This document shows, piece by piece, positions 30,722 through 37,836 of a stretch of 39,325 bases of DNA (positions are counted from its first letter, which is position 1; every line of letters begins with the position of its first letter). The notes under the pieces are model-generated. The model worked only from the letters and a program-made list of their open reading frames with translations. It was not told where the DNA came from and ran no database searches. The position numbers were made by a program, and so were the translations under genes. Origin of the DNA: Fusobacterium sp. (GTDB taxonomy: Bacteria; Fusobacteriota; Fusobacteriia; Fusobacteriales; Fusobacteriaceae); NCBI RefSeq assembly GCF_029258315.1, contig NZ_JARHZE010000059.1, positions 1 through 39,325 on the forward strand, in the 5' to 3' direction.

Positions 30722-31173
30722 TACTTATCCTCCTCCAAACTTTTTAACGCCTTATAATAAATTGACTTAATTGTCGATATATTCCGTCCTTTTAAATCAG
30801 ATATCTCACGTAATTTATATCCGTATACATCTTTTAATAATAGTATTTCTCTTTCCTCTTTGCTCAACTTTTTCAGATTTTCTTGAATAATCATAGGACT
30901 ATTCAAGTCACTATTGTCTTCAATATTTAGAATTTCTTCATTTAATTCTAGATCTATTTTTTTCTTCCTAAAGAAGTCATAAGTTTTATTGATAGCAATT
31001 CTATATATCCATGTATATATCTTACTATCAGCTCTAAACTTTGACAGATTTTTATAAACACTCACGAACACCTCTTGAGCGATATCTTCTGCATCTTCTG
31101 AATTCTTAACTGAGCTTAGGATTTTATAATAAATACGATCGAAATATTCATCATATATTTGATCAAAATCCAT
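30721..31173 (-). CDS. RNA polymerase ECF-type sigma factor (RpoE-like)
   Basis: DFDQIYDEYFDRIYYKILSSVKNSEDAEDIAQEVFVSVYKNLSKFR...YTWIYRIAINKTYDFFRKKK; sigma4 REILLLKDVYGYKLREISDLKGRNISTIKSIYYKALKSLEE. Start at 31173 behind an AGGGGGAGAG RBS. Confidence 0.9.
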   Translation of the reverse strand: MDFDQIYDEYFDRIYYKILSSVKNSEDAEDIAQEVFVSVYKNLSKFRADSKIYTWIYRIAINKTYDFFRKKKIDLELNEEILNIEDNSDLNSPMIIQENLKKLSKEEREILLLKDVYGYKLREISDLKGRNISTIKSIYYKALKSLEEDK

Positions 31174-31199
31174 CTCTCTCCCCCTGCTATTCTTTTTTA

Positions 31200-31640
31200 T
31201 TAGTTCCAACCAGCACCAACCTCAAAATTAACTCTGCACTTTCTTCCTTCTATATTTATTACTTTATCTTCGTTCATTATAACTTTTCTAACTGTTTCAT
31301 AATCATTTAAAGGACTACTTGAACCATGATCTTCATCATCAAAGGAATTTCTTGAAAATAGTAAAGAGATTGTATACTTTTCCTCCTCGATATATCTAAA
31401 CCAATACCTACCTTCTTTTACATAATATTTGACTCCTGGTCTTATTCTCACATTATCTAAGTATACCTGTCTTACATATTGAGGATCATAATTAACTTGA
31501 AAAATATATCTTCCTTTTGTATCTTCTAAAGATATTTCATCATTATAATCTTTAGGTAAAAGAGCATCCAAACCTTTACAGCCTGTAAAAATAGTTGCTA
31601 CAAACATAAAAATCATTAAAATTCCTATTTTTATCTTCAT
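31200..31640 (-). CDS. Putative lipoprotein, first gene of ECF sigma operon
   Basis: Lipobox-like signal MKIKIGILMIFMFVATIFTGCKG; TTAGGAGAT RBS. Confidence 0.75.
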   Translation of the reverse strand: MKIKIGILMIFMFVATIFTGCKGLDALLPKDYNDEISLEDTKGRYIFQVNYDPQYVRQVYLDNVRIRPGVKYYVKEGRYWFRYIEEEKYTISLLFSRNSFDDEDHGSSSPLNDYETVRKVIMNEDKVINIEGRKCRVNFEVGAGWN

Positions 31641-31672
31641 TTTTTTATCTCCTAACTAAGATTACTTATTCT

Positions 31673-31701
31673 TTTGACTAGATTTTTTTTAATTAAGTTT
31701 A
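31673..31701 (-). promoter_or_regulatory. Candidate ECF/sigmaE-type promoter
   Basis: Minus strand TAAACTT-N16-GTCAAA upstream of the lipoprotein/sigma operon; resembles E. coli sigmaE GGAACTT-N15/16-GTCNAA. Confidence 0.45.
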
Positions 31702-31705
31702 AATT

Positions 31706-32749
31706 TTATAAAATTTCCTTTAACATTTTTCCTAGTTCTTCCAAGATTTCCTCTTCCTTAACTTTTTTTACAACCTCTCCTTTTTTAAATAAAAGTCCCT
31801 CACCTTTTCCACCAGCTACTCCAATATCAGCCTCTTTAGCTTCACCAGGTCCATTAACAACACAACCCATTACAGCTATTTTTATATTTTTTTCTATATT
31901 TCCAAATTCTTTCTCTACTTTTTTAGCAAGTCCTATTAAATCTATCTGTGTTCTTCCACAAGTTGGACAAGATACAATCTCAACTCCCTCTCTCAAACCT
32001 AAAACTTTTAAAATCTCTTTAGCAACTTTTATTTCTTCAACAGGATTTTCTGTTAGAGAAACTCTTATGGTATTTCCTATTCCATCAACCAACAAACTTC
32101 CTATTCCTATTGAAGACTTTACTGTCCCTTGAAACTCTGTTCCAGCCTCTGTTACTCCTAAATGTAATGGATAATCAACCAATTCAGATATTTTTCTATA
32201 AGCATCCACCATCATTTTAACATTACTAGATTTTAAAGATATAACTATATTGTGAAAATCATATTTTTCTAATAGTCTAACATGGTACATTGCACTTTCT
32301 ACCATTCCATCTGCTGTCACTTTTCCATATTTTTCTAAAATCTTTTTCTCAACAGAACCACTATTTACCCCTATTCTTATAGGAATATTTAATTCTTTTG
32401 CCTTTTCGACAACCATTTTTACTTTTTCATCATCACCAATATTTCCTGGATTAATTCTTAATTTATCAATTCCATTTTCCATAGCTTTTAAAGCTAAACG
32501 ATAATCAAAATGTATGTCTGCTACTAATGGTATATTTATTTTTTCTTTTATAAATTTTATAGCTTCAGCTGCTTTTTCTGTATTAACAGTTACTCTTACT
32601 AACTGACAACCTGCTTTTTCCAGTTCTTTTATTTGCTCAACAGTTTTTTCAATATCTTCTGTGGGAGTATTTGTCATCGATTGAATAATTACAGGATTAT
32701 CTCCTCCCATAAAAAGATTTCCTATTTTTATTTCTCTTGTTTTTTTCAT
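31706..32749 (-). CDS. ispG: 4-hydroxy-3-methylbut-2-enyl diphosphate synthase
   Basis: [75 protein letters not shown]. Confidence 0.96.
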   Translation of the reverse strand: MKKTREIKIGNLFMGGDNPVIIQSMTNTPTEDIEKTVEQIKELEKAGCQLVRVTVNTEKAAEAIKFIKEKINIPLVADIHFDYRLALKAMENGIDKLRINPGNIGDDEKVKMVVEKAKELNIPIRIGVNSGSVEKKILEKYGKVTADGMVESAMYHVRLLEKYDFHNIVISLKSSNVKMMVDAYRKISELVDYPLHLGVTEAGTEFQGTVKSSIGIGSLLVDGIGNTIRVSLTENPVEEIKVAKEILKVLGLREGVEIVSCPTCGRTQIDLIGLAKKVEKEFGNIEKNIKIAVMGCVVNGPGEAKEADIGVAGGKGEGLLFKKGEVVKKVKEEEILEELGKMLKEIL

Positions 32750-32786
32750 ATGAACACCTCTATATTTTATGAAATTTTACAAAGCT

Positions 32787-32815
32787 ATTTTACCATATTA
32801 ATTATAATTATTCAA
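32787..32815 (-). promoter_or_regulatory. Predicted sigma70-type promoter for ispG
   Basis: Minus strand TTGAAT-N17-TAAAAT. Confidence 0.6.
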
Positions 32816-32833
32816 AAATTTGTATTTTTTCTT

Positions 32834-32948
32834 TTGACACCTTTTTGACACATTATGTTATTATAATTACTCTATCATAATATTTTCCCCATTAGTTATA
32901 CTAATGAGAAAGAAGCTATTCCCCCAGAAAATAGCTTCTTTTTTTTTA
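32834..32948 (+). ncRNA. Predicted small RNA gene, copy 1 (promoter elements 32834-32873, putative transcript ~32875-32948)
   Basis: TTGACA(32834)-N5-TTGACA(32845)-N11-TATAAT(32862). Hairpin CATTAG-ttata-CTAATG (32890-32906). Terminator AAGAAGCTATT-CCCCCAGAA-AATAGCTTCTT-T8 (32910-32948). No ORF track entry covers it. Confidence 0.75.
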
Positions 32949-32978
32949 TTTATTTTTATCATTTTTTTATTTTTTCTT

Positions 32979-33092
32979 ATGACATCATTTTGACACATTG
33001 TGTTATTATAATTATTCTATCATAATATTTTCCCCATTAGTTATACTAATGAGAAAGAAGCTATTCCCCCAGAAAATAGCTTCTTTTTTTAT
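32979..33092 (+). ncRNA. Predicted small RNA gene, copy 2 (transcribed part identical to copy 1)
   Basis: ATGACA(32979)-N5-TTGACA(32990)-N11-TATAAT(33007). Same hairpin (33035-33051) and CCCCC-loop terminator (33055-33085 plus T-tract). 145-bp offset from copy 1. Confidence 0.75.
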
Positions 33093-33108
33093 TTGTTTTT
33101 ATTTTTTA

Positions 33109-33213
33109 GTTATGTCACTGTTTTGACATAACAAATTAGTACAATCATAGAGTCGTTGGACTTTCCTATTGATTGAAACTGATAAAAAGGACTATTTTTG
33201 TAGTTCTTTTTAT
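33109..33213 (+). ncRNA. Predicted small RNA gene, divergent unit 3
   Basis: TTGACA(33123)-N11-TACAAT(33140). Small hairpin AGTC-gttg-GACT (33151-33162). Terminator AAAAAGGACTA-tttttg-TAGTTCTTTTT (33184-33211). Confidence 0.5.
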
Positions 33214-33232
33214 TTTTTTAAATATTTTTGTT

Positions 33233-33350
33233 TTGACACAATTTTGACACATTTCATCACTATAATTAATCTATCATAATATTTCCCCATTAATCATATA
33301 GATTATATGGATTAAAGAAGCTATCCCCCCAAAAATAGCTTCTTTTTTTA
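33233..33350 (+). ncRNA. Predicted small RNA gene, copy 4
   Basis: TTGACA(33233)-N5-TTGACA(33244)-N11-TATAAT(33261). Remodelled hairpin TTAATCATATA-gat-TATATGGATTAA. Terminator AAGAAGCTAT-CCCCCCAAAA-ATAGCTTCTT-T-tract. Confidence 0.7.
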
Positions 33351-33372
33351 TACCTAAAATTTTTTATAATGT

Positions 33373-33406
33373 AAAAAGATCAGATAACACCTGATCTTTT
33401 TTTATT
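33373..33406. terminator. Bidirectional terminator
   Basis: AAAAAGATCAG-ataacac-CTGATCTTTTTTT between the sRNA cluster and the convergent DUF523 gene. Confidence 0.8.
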
Positions 33407-33411
33407 TTATA

Positions 33412-33840
33412 TTACTTTTCTTTAATGAAAGTCTCTACATCAATAACTTTATATCCTTTTTCTTTTAATGCTTTTGCAAACAATCCCATTCCTGAAATTA
33501 ATTTTCCTTCAAAACTACCATCATAAATTTGATTGGCACCACAAGTTGGACTTCTTGACTGTAATACCACCAAATCAATTTTTTGATTCTGTATTTTAGA
33601 TAAAGCCAAATTAACTGCATTAACATATTCTAAATGAACATTATTACCATTCTCATCAGTTACAAAACCATTAACAATTTCAGCACAAGGTCTAGGAGTT
33701 GACATTCCTGCCAATATCTCTGGACAAATAGAAAAAATTTCATTATTTTTAAATAAATCAATAGCTTTTTGATTTTTATTATTTTTTCCATTATATTTAC
33801 AATTTTCTCCTAATATACAAGCACTAACAAGTATTTTCAT
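33412..33840 (-). CDS. DUF523 family protein
   Basis: MKILVSACILGENCKYNGKNN...ICPEILAGMSTPRPCAEI...LQSRSPTCGANQIYDGSFEGKLISGMGLFAKAL. Confidence 0.9.
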   Translation of the reverse strand: MKILVSACILGENCKYNGKNNKNQKAIDLFKNNEIFSICPEILAGMSTPRPCAEIVNGFVTDENGNNVHLEYVNAVNLALSKIQNQKIDLVVLQSRSPTCGANQIYDGSFEGKLISGMGLFAKALKEKGYKVIDVETFIKEK

Positions 33841-33943
33841 AATTATCTCTCCTTGTGATTTCATTCTTTTTTATATAATACTTTAAAAAAATTATTTCAA
33901 CAAGATGATCTCTAATAAAAATTATTTTTTAAATTTCTTTACT

Positions 33944-34972
33944 TTATAGATCTAATTTTAAATCCCCATCTTTTATATATCCTTTTTTTCTCATCAAAGT
34001 AGAAAAGAATAAAGTTAGTATTGCTGGTAATATTATATGAAGCAATAATATTGTTAAATATAATTTATTTCCCCCTCTTCCAATCTCCTCCATAGCTCCT
34101 ATTGTAGCTATCTGTCCTACTAATCCACAAGTTCCCATTCCTGCACCTATTGGACTATTCTCCATTTTAAAAATTATAGTTGCCACTGGACCTAATATAG
34201 CTGAAGATAAAATTGATGGTATCCATATTTTCCAATTTTTTATAATATTTCCCATCTGTAACATTGATGTTCCTAATCCTTGAGCTGCAAGTCCACCAAA
34301 TCCATTCTCTTTAAAACTCATAACTGCAAACCCCACCATTTGACAACAACATCCAACAGTAGCTGCCCCTGCTGCTATACCACTAAGTCCAAGCATCATA
34401 CAAATAGCTGCACTACTTATCGGTAAAGTTAAAGCTATTCCCATAAGAACTGAAACACAAATTCCCATATAGAATGGTTGTAATTCTGTTGTTACCATTA
34501 TTATTTTACCAAATGATGACATAATTTTTGCTATTGATGGTCCCACCATCTCTGCCGCTAACATCCCTGTTAATATTGTGAAAATTGGAGTTAATATTAT
34601 ATCTATCTTAGTTTCTTTTGAAATAAGTTTACCTAACTCAACTCCTATTATTGTTCCAAAGAATGCTCCAACAGGTCCTCCAACTTCATTTCCAAAAGCC
34701 CCTGTAATAGTTGAAGCAAATAAAACCAATCCTGGAGCTTTAAGTCCATATGCAATTGATACTCCTATAGCTGGTCCTGTCATTCTCATAGCTAATGGTG
34801 ATACAACTTCTACTAAATATGGAATATCAAATTTACTTCCAATAGTTTTTAAAATTGTTCCTACTAATAAAGATGAAAAAAGTCCCATAGCCATATTACT
34901 CATTGCCACTATTAAATATCTCTCTGTACTTATGATAACATCTTTTTTTCTTAAAAAATCTCTTAAACTCAT
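33944..34972 (-). CDS. PTS EIIC-like membrane permease (PTS_EIIC_2 family)
   Basis: Multi-TM; FASTITGAFGNEVGGPVGAFFGTIIGVELGKLISKETKIDIILTP, SPIGAGMGTCGLVGQIATI. Start placed at 34972 (MSLRDFLRKKD). Confidence 0.8.
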   Translation of the reverse strand: MSLRDFLRKKDVIISTERYLIVAMSNMAMGLFSSLLVGTILKTIGSKFDIPYLVEVVSPLAMRMTGPAIGVSIAYGLKAPGLVLFASTITGAFGNEVGGPVGAFFGTIIGVELGKLISKETKIDIILTPIFTILTGMLAAEMVGPSIAKIMSSFGKIIMVTTELQPFYMGICVSVLMGIALTLPISSAAICMMLGLSGIAAGAATVGCCCQMVGFAVMSFKENGFGGLAAQGLGTSMLQMGNIIKNWKIWIPSILSSAILGPVATIIFKMENSPIGAGMGTCGLVGQIATIGAMEEIGRGGNKLYLTILLLHIILPAILTLFFSTLMRKKGYIKDGDLKLDL

Positions 34973-35094
34973 TTCTCTACCCCTTTTTTCTGTCTTGTCA
35001 TATGTAATATGCATTGCTATTATATAGTTTTTGATAAATTTTTGCAAACTTTTTTTATTATTTAAACTTTTCTGGCTTAATATCTGTCTTAAAG

Positions 35095-35118
35095 AAAAAG
35101 GAGATATCCTTTTTATTA
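35095..35118 (+). promoter_or_regulatory. Terminator-like hairpin in the leader of the glycine-zipper gene
   Basis: AAAAAGGA-gata-TCCTTTTT perfect stem-loop ~20 nt before ATG 35139. Confidence 0.4.
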
Positions 35119-35138
35119 TGAATTTTGGGAGGTAATTT

Positions 35139-35333
35139 ATGAAAAAATTAGTTATCGCTTGTATTCTTGCAAGTATCGCTTTTGTTGGTTGCACTAGAAC
35201 TGAAAAACATATTGCTACTGGAGCAGCAGTTGGAGCCGTAGCAGGACATATTATAGGAGGAGATACAGGAACTATTGTTGGAGCTGGTGTTGGAGCTGGA
35301 GCTGGAGCAATAATAGCTGATAAAAATAGATAA
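35139..35333 (+). CDS. Small glycine-zipper lipoprotein
   Basis: Lipobox signal KKLVIACILASIAFVGC and glycine zipper GAAVGAVAGHIIGGDTGTIVGAGVGAGAGAIIAD; GGGAGG RBS. Confidence 0.85.
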   Translation: MKKLVIACILASIAFVGCTRTEKHIATGAAVGAVAGHIIGGDTGTIVGAGVGAGAGAIIADKNR

Positions 35334-35353
35334 TAATAACAATATTAAAATGA

Positions 35354-35386
35354 AAATAGCACGATTTTAATCGTGCTATTATTTTT
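35354..35386. terminator. Bidirectional terminator
   Basis: AATAGCACGAT-ttta-ATCGTGCTATT with flanking A/T tracts between convergent genes. Confidence 0.82.
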
Positions 35387-36695
35387 ATTCTACTTCTATA
35401 TTATATCTTTTCATTTTATTATATAAGGCATTTCTACTAATTCCCAAAGCTTGAGCCATCTTTGTTATATTTTTTTCATAAACTCTCATAGCTTTTTTTA
35501 TCTCTCTTTTTTCAAGCTCCACAATAGACAAAACTTTTTCTTCTACTTCTATTTTACTCTCTTCAAACTCTCTATCTGCATATATTATTTTATTTCCCAG
35601 ATTATCATACTTCATACAATGACACTCATCAAAATTAATATCATAGGTACTGATACCATCAAGAACCACAAAGTTTTCTACAAAATTTTCGAGCTCTCTT
35701 ATATTTCCAGGCCAACAATAGGAAATTATTTTTTGAAATAATTTTTTTGAAACAACTGGTACTGGTTTATTAAATTCAATACTTTTTTCTTTTAAAAGGT
35801 AGTCTAAAAATATAGGAATATCCCCTTCCCTCTCCTTTAAAGGTGGAATATGTATATTAAAAGCATTTAATCTATAATACAAATCTTTTCTAAATTGATT
35901 TTCTGAAATAGCTTTTTTTAAATCTTTATTTGTTGCTGCTATTATTCTTACATCTATTCTTGTGCATTTTTTAGAACCTATTCTTGTTATACACTTATCT
36001 TGTAAAACTCTCAAAAGAGTGACCTGCATATTTAAAGGCATCTCTCCAATCTCATCTAGAAAAATAGTCCCTCCATTAGCAAGTTCAAATTTTCCAATGT
36101 AACCATTTTTATTTGCTCCTGTAAAAGCTCCACTCTCATAACCAAACAGTTCACTCTCTATCAAATCCTTAGGAATTGCCCCACAGTTTACTGGAATAAA
36201 TGGAGCATTTTTTCTTGAACTTTTATTATGGATAGCCCTTGCAAAAAATTCTTTTCCTGTTCCACTTTCTCCAGTAATAAGAACATTACTATTATTGTCA
36301 GATATTTTTTTACACTCTTCTATTATTTTTGTTATTTGTGGACTCTTCCCTATAACATTCTCAAAATTATACTTTCCTTTTTCTTCATATTGGTTTCCAC
36401 TAAGAATTGATAGAAAAAAATCTTTTTCTTTTACTAATACTACATAACCTGGTTCCCCTTTATCAGTTGTCCTTGAAAAAAGAAAAAACAGATTATTCTT
36501 ATATATTTTTGTTAAAATTTTAAAATTATCATTTAAACCATCAGTATTTAATTCTTTAAATATAGAAAATAGATTAAATCTTTTTTCTGAAAAATATTCT
36601 TTTAAATAATCATTAATAAACTCTGCTTTTCCATCTTTGTCACATAAAATAATTCCTAGTTGAATATTATTTAAATTTTTTTCTATAAAATTCAT
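35385..36695 (-). CDS. Sigma54-dependent transcriptional activator (PAS-like N-terminus, AAA+, Fis-type HTH)
   Basis: VLITGESGTGKEFFARAIHNKS, ESELFGYESGAFTGANKNGYIGKFELANGGTIFLDEIGEMPLNMQVTLLRVLQ (GAFTGA), C-terminal IKKAMRVYEKNITKMAQALGISRNALYNKMKRY. Confidence 0.95.
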   Translation of the reverse strand: MNFIEKNLNNIQLGIILCDKDGKAEFINDYLKEYFSEKRFNLFSIFKELNTDGLNDNFKILTKIYKNNLFFLFSRTTDKGEPGYVVLVKEKDFFLSILSGNQYEEKGKYNFENVIGKSPQITKIIEECKKISDNNSNVLITGESGTGKEFFARAIHNKSSRKNAPFIPVNCGAIPKDLIESELFGYESGAFTGANKNGYIGKFELANGGTIFLDEIGEMPLNMQVTLLRVLQDKCITRIGSKKCTRIDVRIIAATNKDLKKAISENQFRKDLYYRLNAFNIHIPPLKEREGDIPIFLDYLLKEKSIEFNKPVPVVSKKLFQKIISYCWPGNIRELENFVENFVVLDGISTYDINFDECHCMKYDNLGNKIIYADREFEESKIEVEEKVLSIVELEKREIKKAMRVYEKNITKMAQALGISRNALYNKMKRYNIEVE

Positions 36696-36709
36696 ACTAT
36701 CACCTTTTT

Positions 36710-36777
36710 TGTCATTTTTATTAGCACTGTCATTTTTAATGACAGTATTATATCACAAAAAATGACAATTTGTCATT
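36710..36777. promoter_or_regulatory. Clustered inverted repeats, candidate enhancer (UAS) sites
   Basis: TGTCATT (36710); ACTGTCATT-TTT-AATGACAGT (36726-36746, 9-bp arms); AATGACAA-T-TTGTCATT (36761-36777, 8-bp arms). Confidence 0.7.
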
Positions 36778-36826
36778 AAAAAAAATTTTTTTAATCTTAA
36801 CTTAGCTATATATGACAATTATTTTT

Positions 36827-36844
36827 TTGGTATAACTATTGCTT
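36827..36844 (+). promoter_or_regulatory. Sigma54 (-24/-12) promoter
   Basis: TTTGGTATAACTATTGCT: GG-N10-GC core, 37 nt upstream of ATG 36881, divergent from a sigma54 activator. Confidence 0.8.
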
Positions 36845-36880
36845 ATTTTTTAGTGACAAATTTTTTTAAGGGGGATTTAT

Positions 36881-37834
36881 ATGAACAAAAGAACAAAAGG
36901 AATAATGTTAGGTATCATCGTCGGTTTAGCCTGGGGGCTTGACTCTACTCTTATGGGAGTTGTAGGACAAAATAAGATTTTCGAAGGATTTGCTTCATCA
37001 CCTCTAGTTTCAGCATTTTTTCACGATAGTTTCGCTTTCTTTTGGATTGCTTTAACTTTATTATTTTCTCATCAATTAAAAGGAAGTTTTGAACTTTTAA
37101 AAACAAAAAAAGGAAAAGCTGCTGCTGTTGCTGCATTAGTTGGAGCTCCTGTTGGAATGAGTGCTTACTTACTTGCTATTAAATATGCTACTGCACCTTA
37201 TGCTTCTAGTATATCTGTTATCTACCCTGGAGTAGGAGCTGTACTTTCTTATTTATTACTGAAAGAAAAACTTTCTAAAAGAGCTTGTTTAGGAATTTTT
37301 ATCAGTTTATTAGGTTCATTTATGTTAGGGTTCAAACCTACTGGAGATATCCCTTCAACTTTCGGAACGGGAATTTTATTTGCATTATTAGCTGTTTTAG
37401 GTTGGGCATCTGAAGGTGTTATTATTGGTTTTGCTATGAAACATATAAAAAATGAAGATCATATCCAAGCAGCACCACAACAATTTTTATGTCTTAGATA
37501 TTTTATATCAATGATCAGCTATGGTTTAGTTGTTGTGCCTTTTTCTGGAGGAACTTCTATTGCTTTAGATGTCATTAAATCAGGTTTATTTTTACAATTT
37601 GCTGGAATCGCAACATTAGGGGCAATTACTTATCTTTGCTGGTATAAAGCAGTTGATCTTATAGGGGCAGCGATGGGAACAGCTTTAAACTCAACTGCAG
37701 CACTTTGGACTATCGTCTTTAGTATTATTTTATTTGGATCACCTATAAACTTACATTTAATATTATGGGGAATCGTAATTGTTGCAGGAGTATTTATTTT
37801 TGCTATTGAACCAAAAAGAAAAAAAGGAGAATAA
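36881..37834 (+). CDS. EamA/DMT-family transporter
   Basis: Ten-TM-like protein with internal repeat; SVIYPGVGAVLSYLLLKEKLSKRACLGIFISLLGSFML, AAMGTALNSTAALWTIVFSIILFG; AAGGGGGA RBS. Confidence 0.9.
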   Translation: MNKRTKGIMLGIIVGLAWGLDSTLMGVVGQNKIFEGFASSPLVSAFFHDSFAFFWIALTLLFSHQLKGSFELLKTKKGKAAAVAALVGAPVGMSAYLLAIKYATAPYASSISVIYPGVGAVLSYLLLKEKLSKRACLGIFISLLGSFMLGFKPTGDIPSTFGTGILFALLAVLGWASEGVIIGFAMKHIKNEDHIQAAPQQFLCLRYFISMISYGLVVVPFSGGTSIALDVIKSGLFLQFAGIATLGAITYLCWYKAVDLIGAAMGTALNSTAALWTIVFSIILFGSPINLHLILWGIVIVAGVFIFAIEPKRKKGE

Positions 37835-37836
37835 TA

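Noticed and set aside
31174-31209. Upstream start of the sigma factor (MELIKKNSRGRE)
   Set aside because: Overlaps the lipoprotein gene end; MDFDQIYDEYF at 31173 matches ECF N-termini and has a strong RBS.
32830-33350. Possible CRISPR array or transposon-derived repeat
   Set aside because: Units are spaced ~145 bp between copies 1 and 2 with internal promoter and terminator signals, diverge in hairpin sequence, and have no spacers, terminal inverted repeats or transposase.
34973-35194. N-terminal extension of the PTS IIC-like ORF to 35194
   Set aside because: Would overlap the divergent lipoprotein start at 35139; MSLRDF at 34972 with a purine-rich RBS is the better start.
35148-35342. Minus-strand 64-aa Ser/Asn-rich ORF
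   Set aside because: Antisense of the glycine-zipper lipoprotein gene, whose RBS, signal peptide and repeat pattern are convincing.
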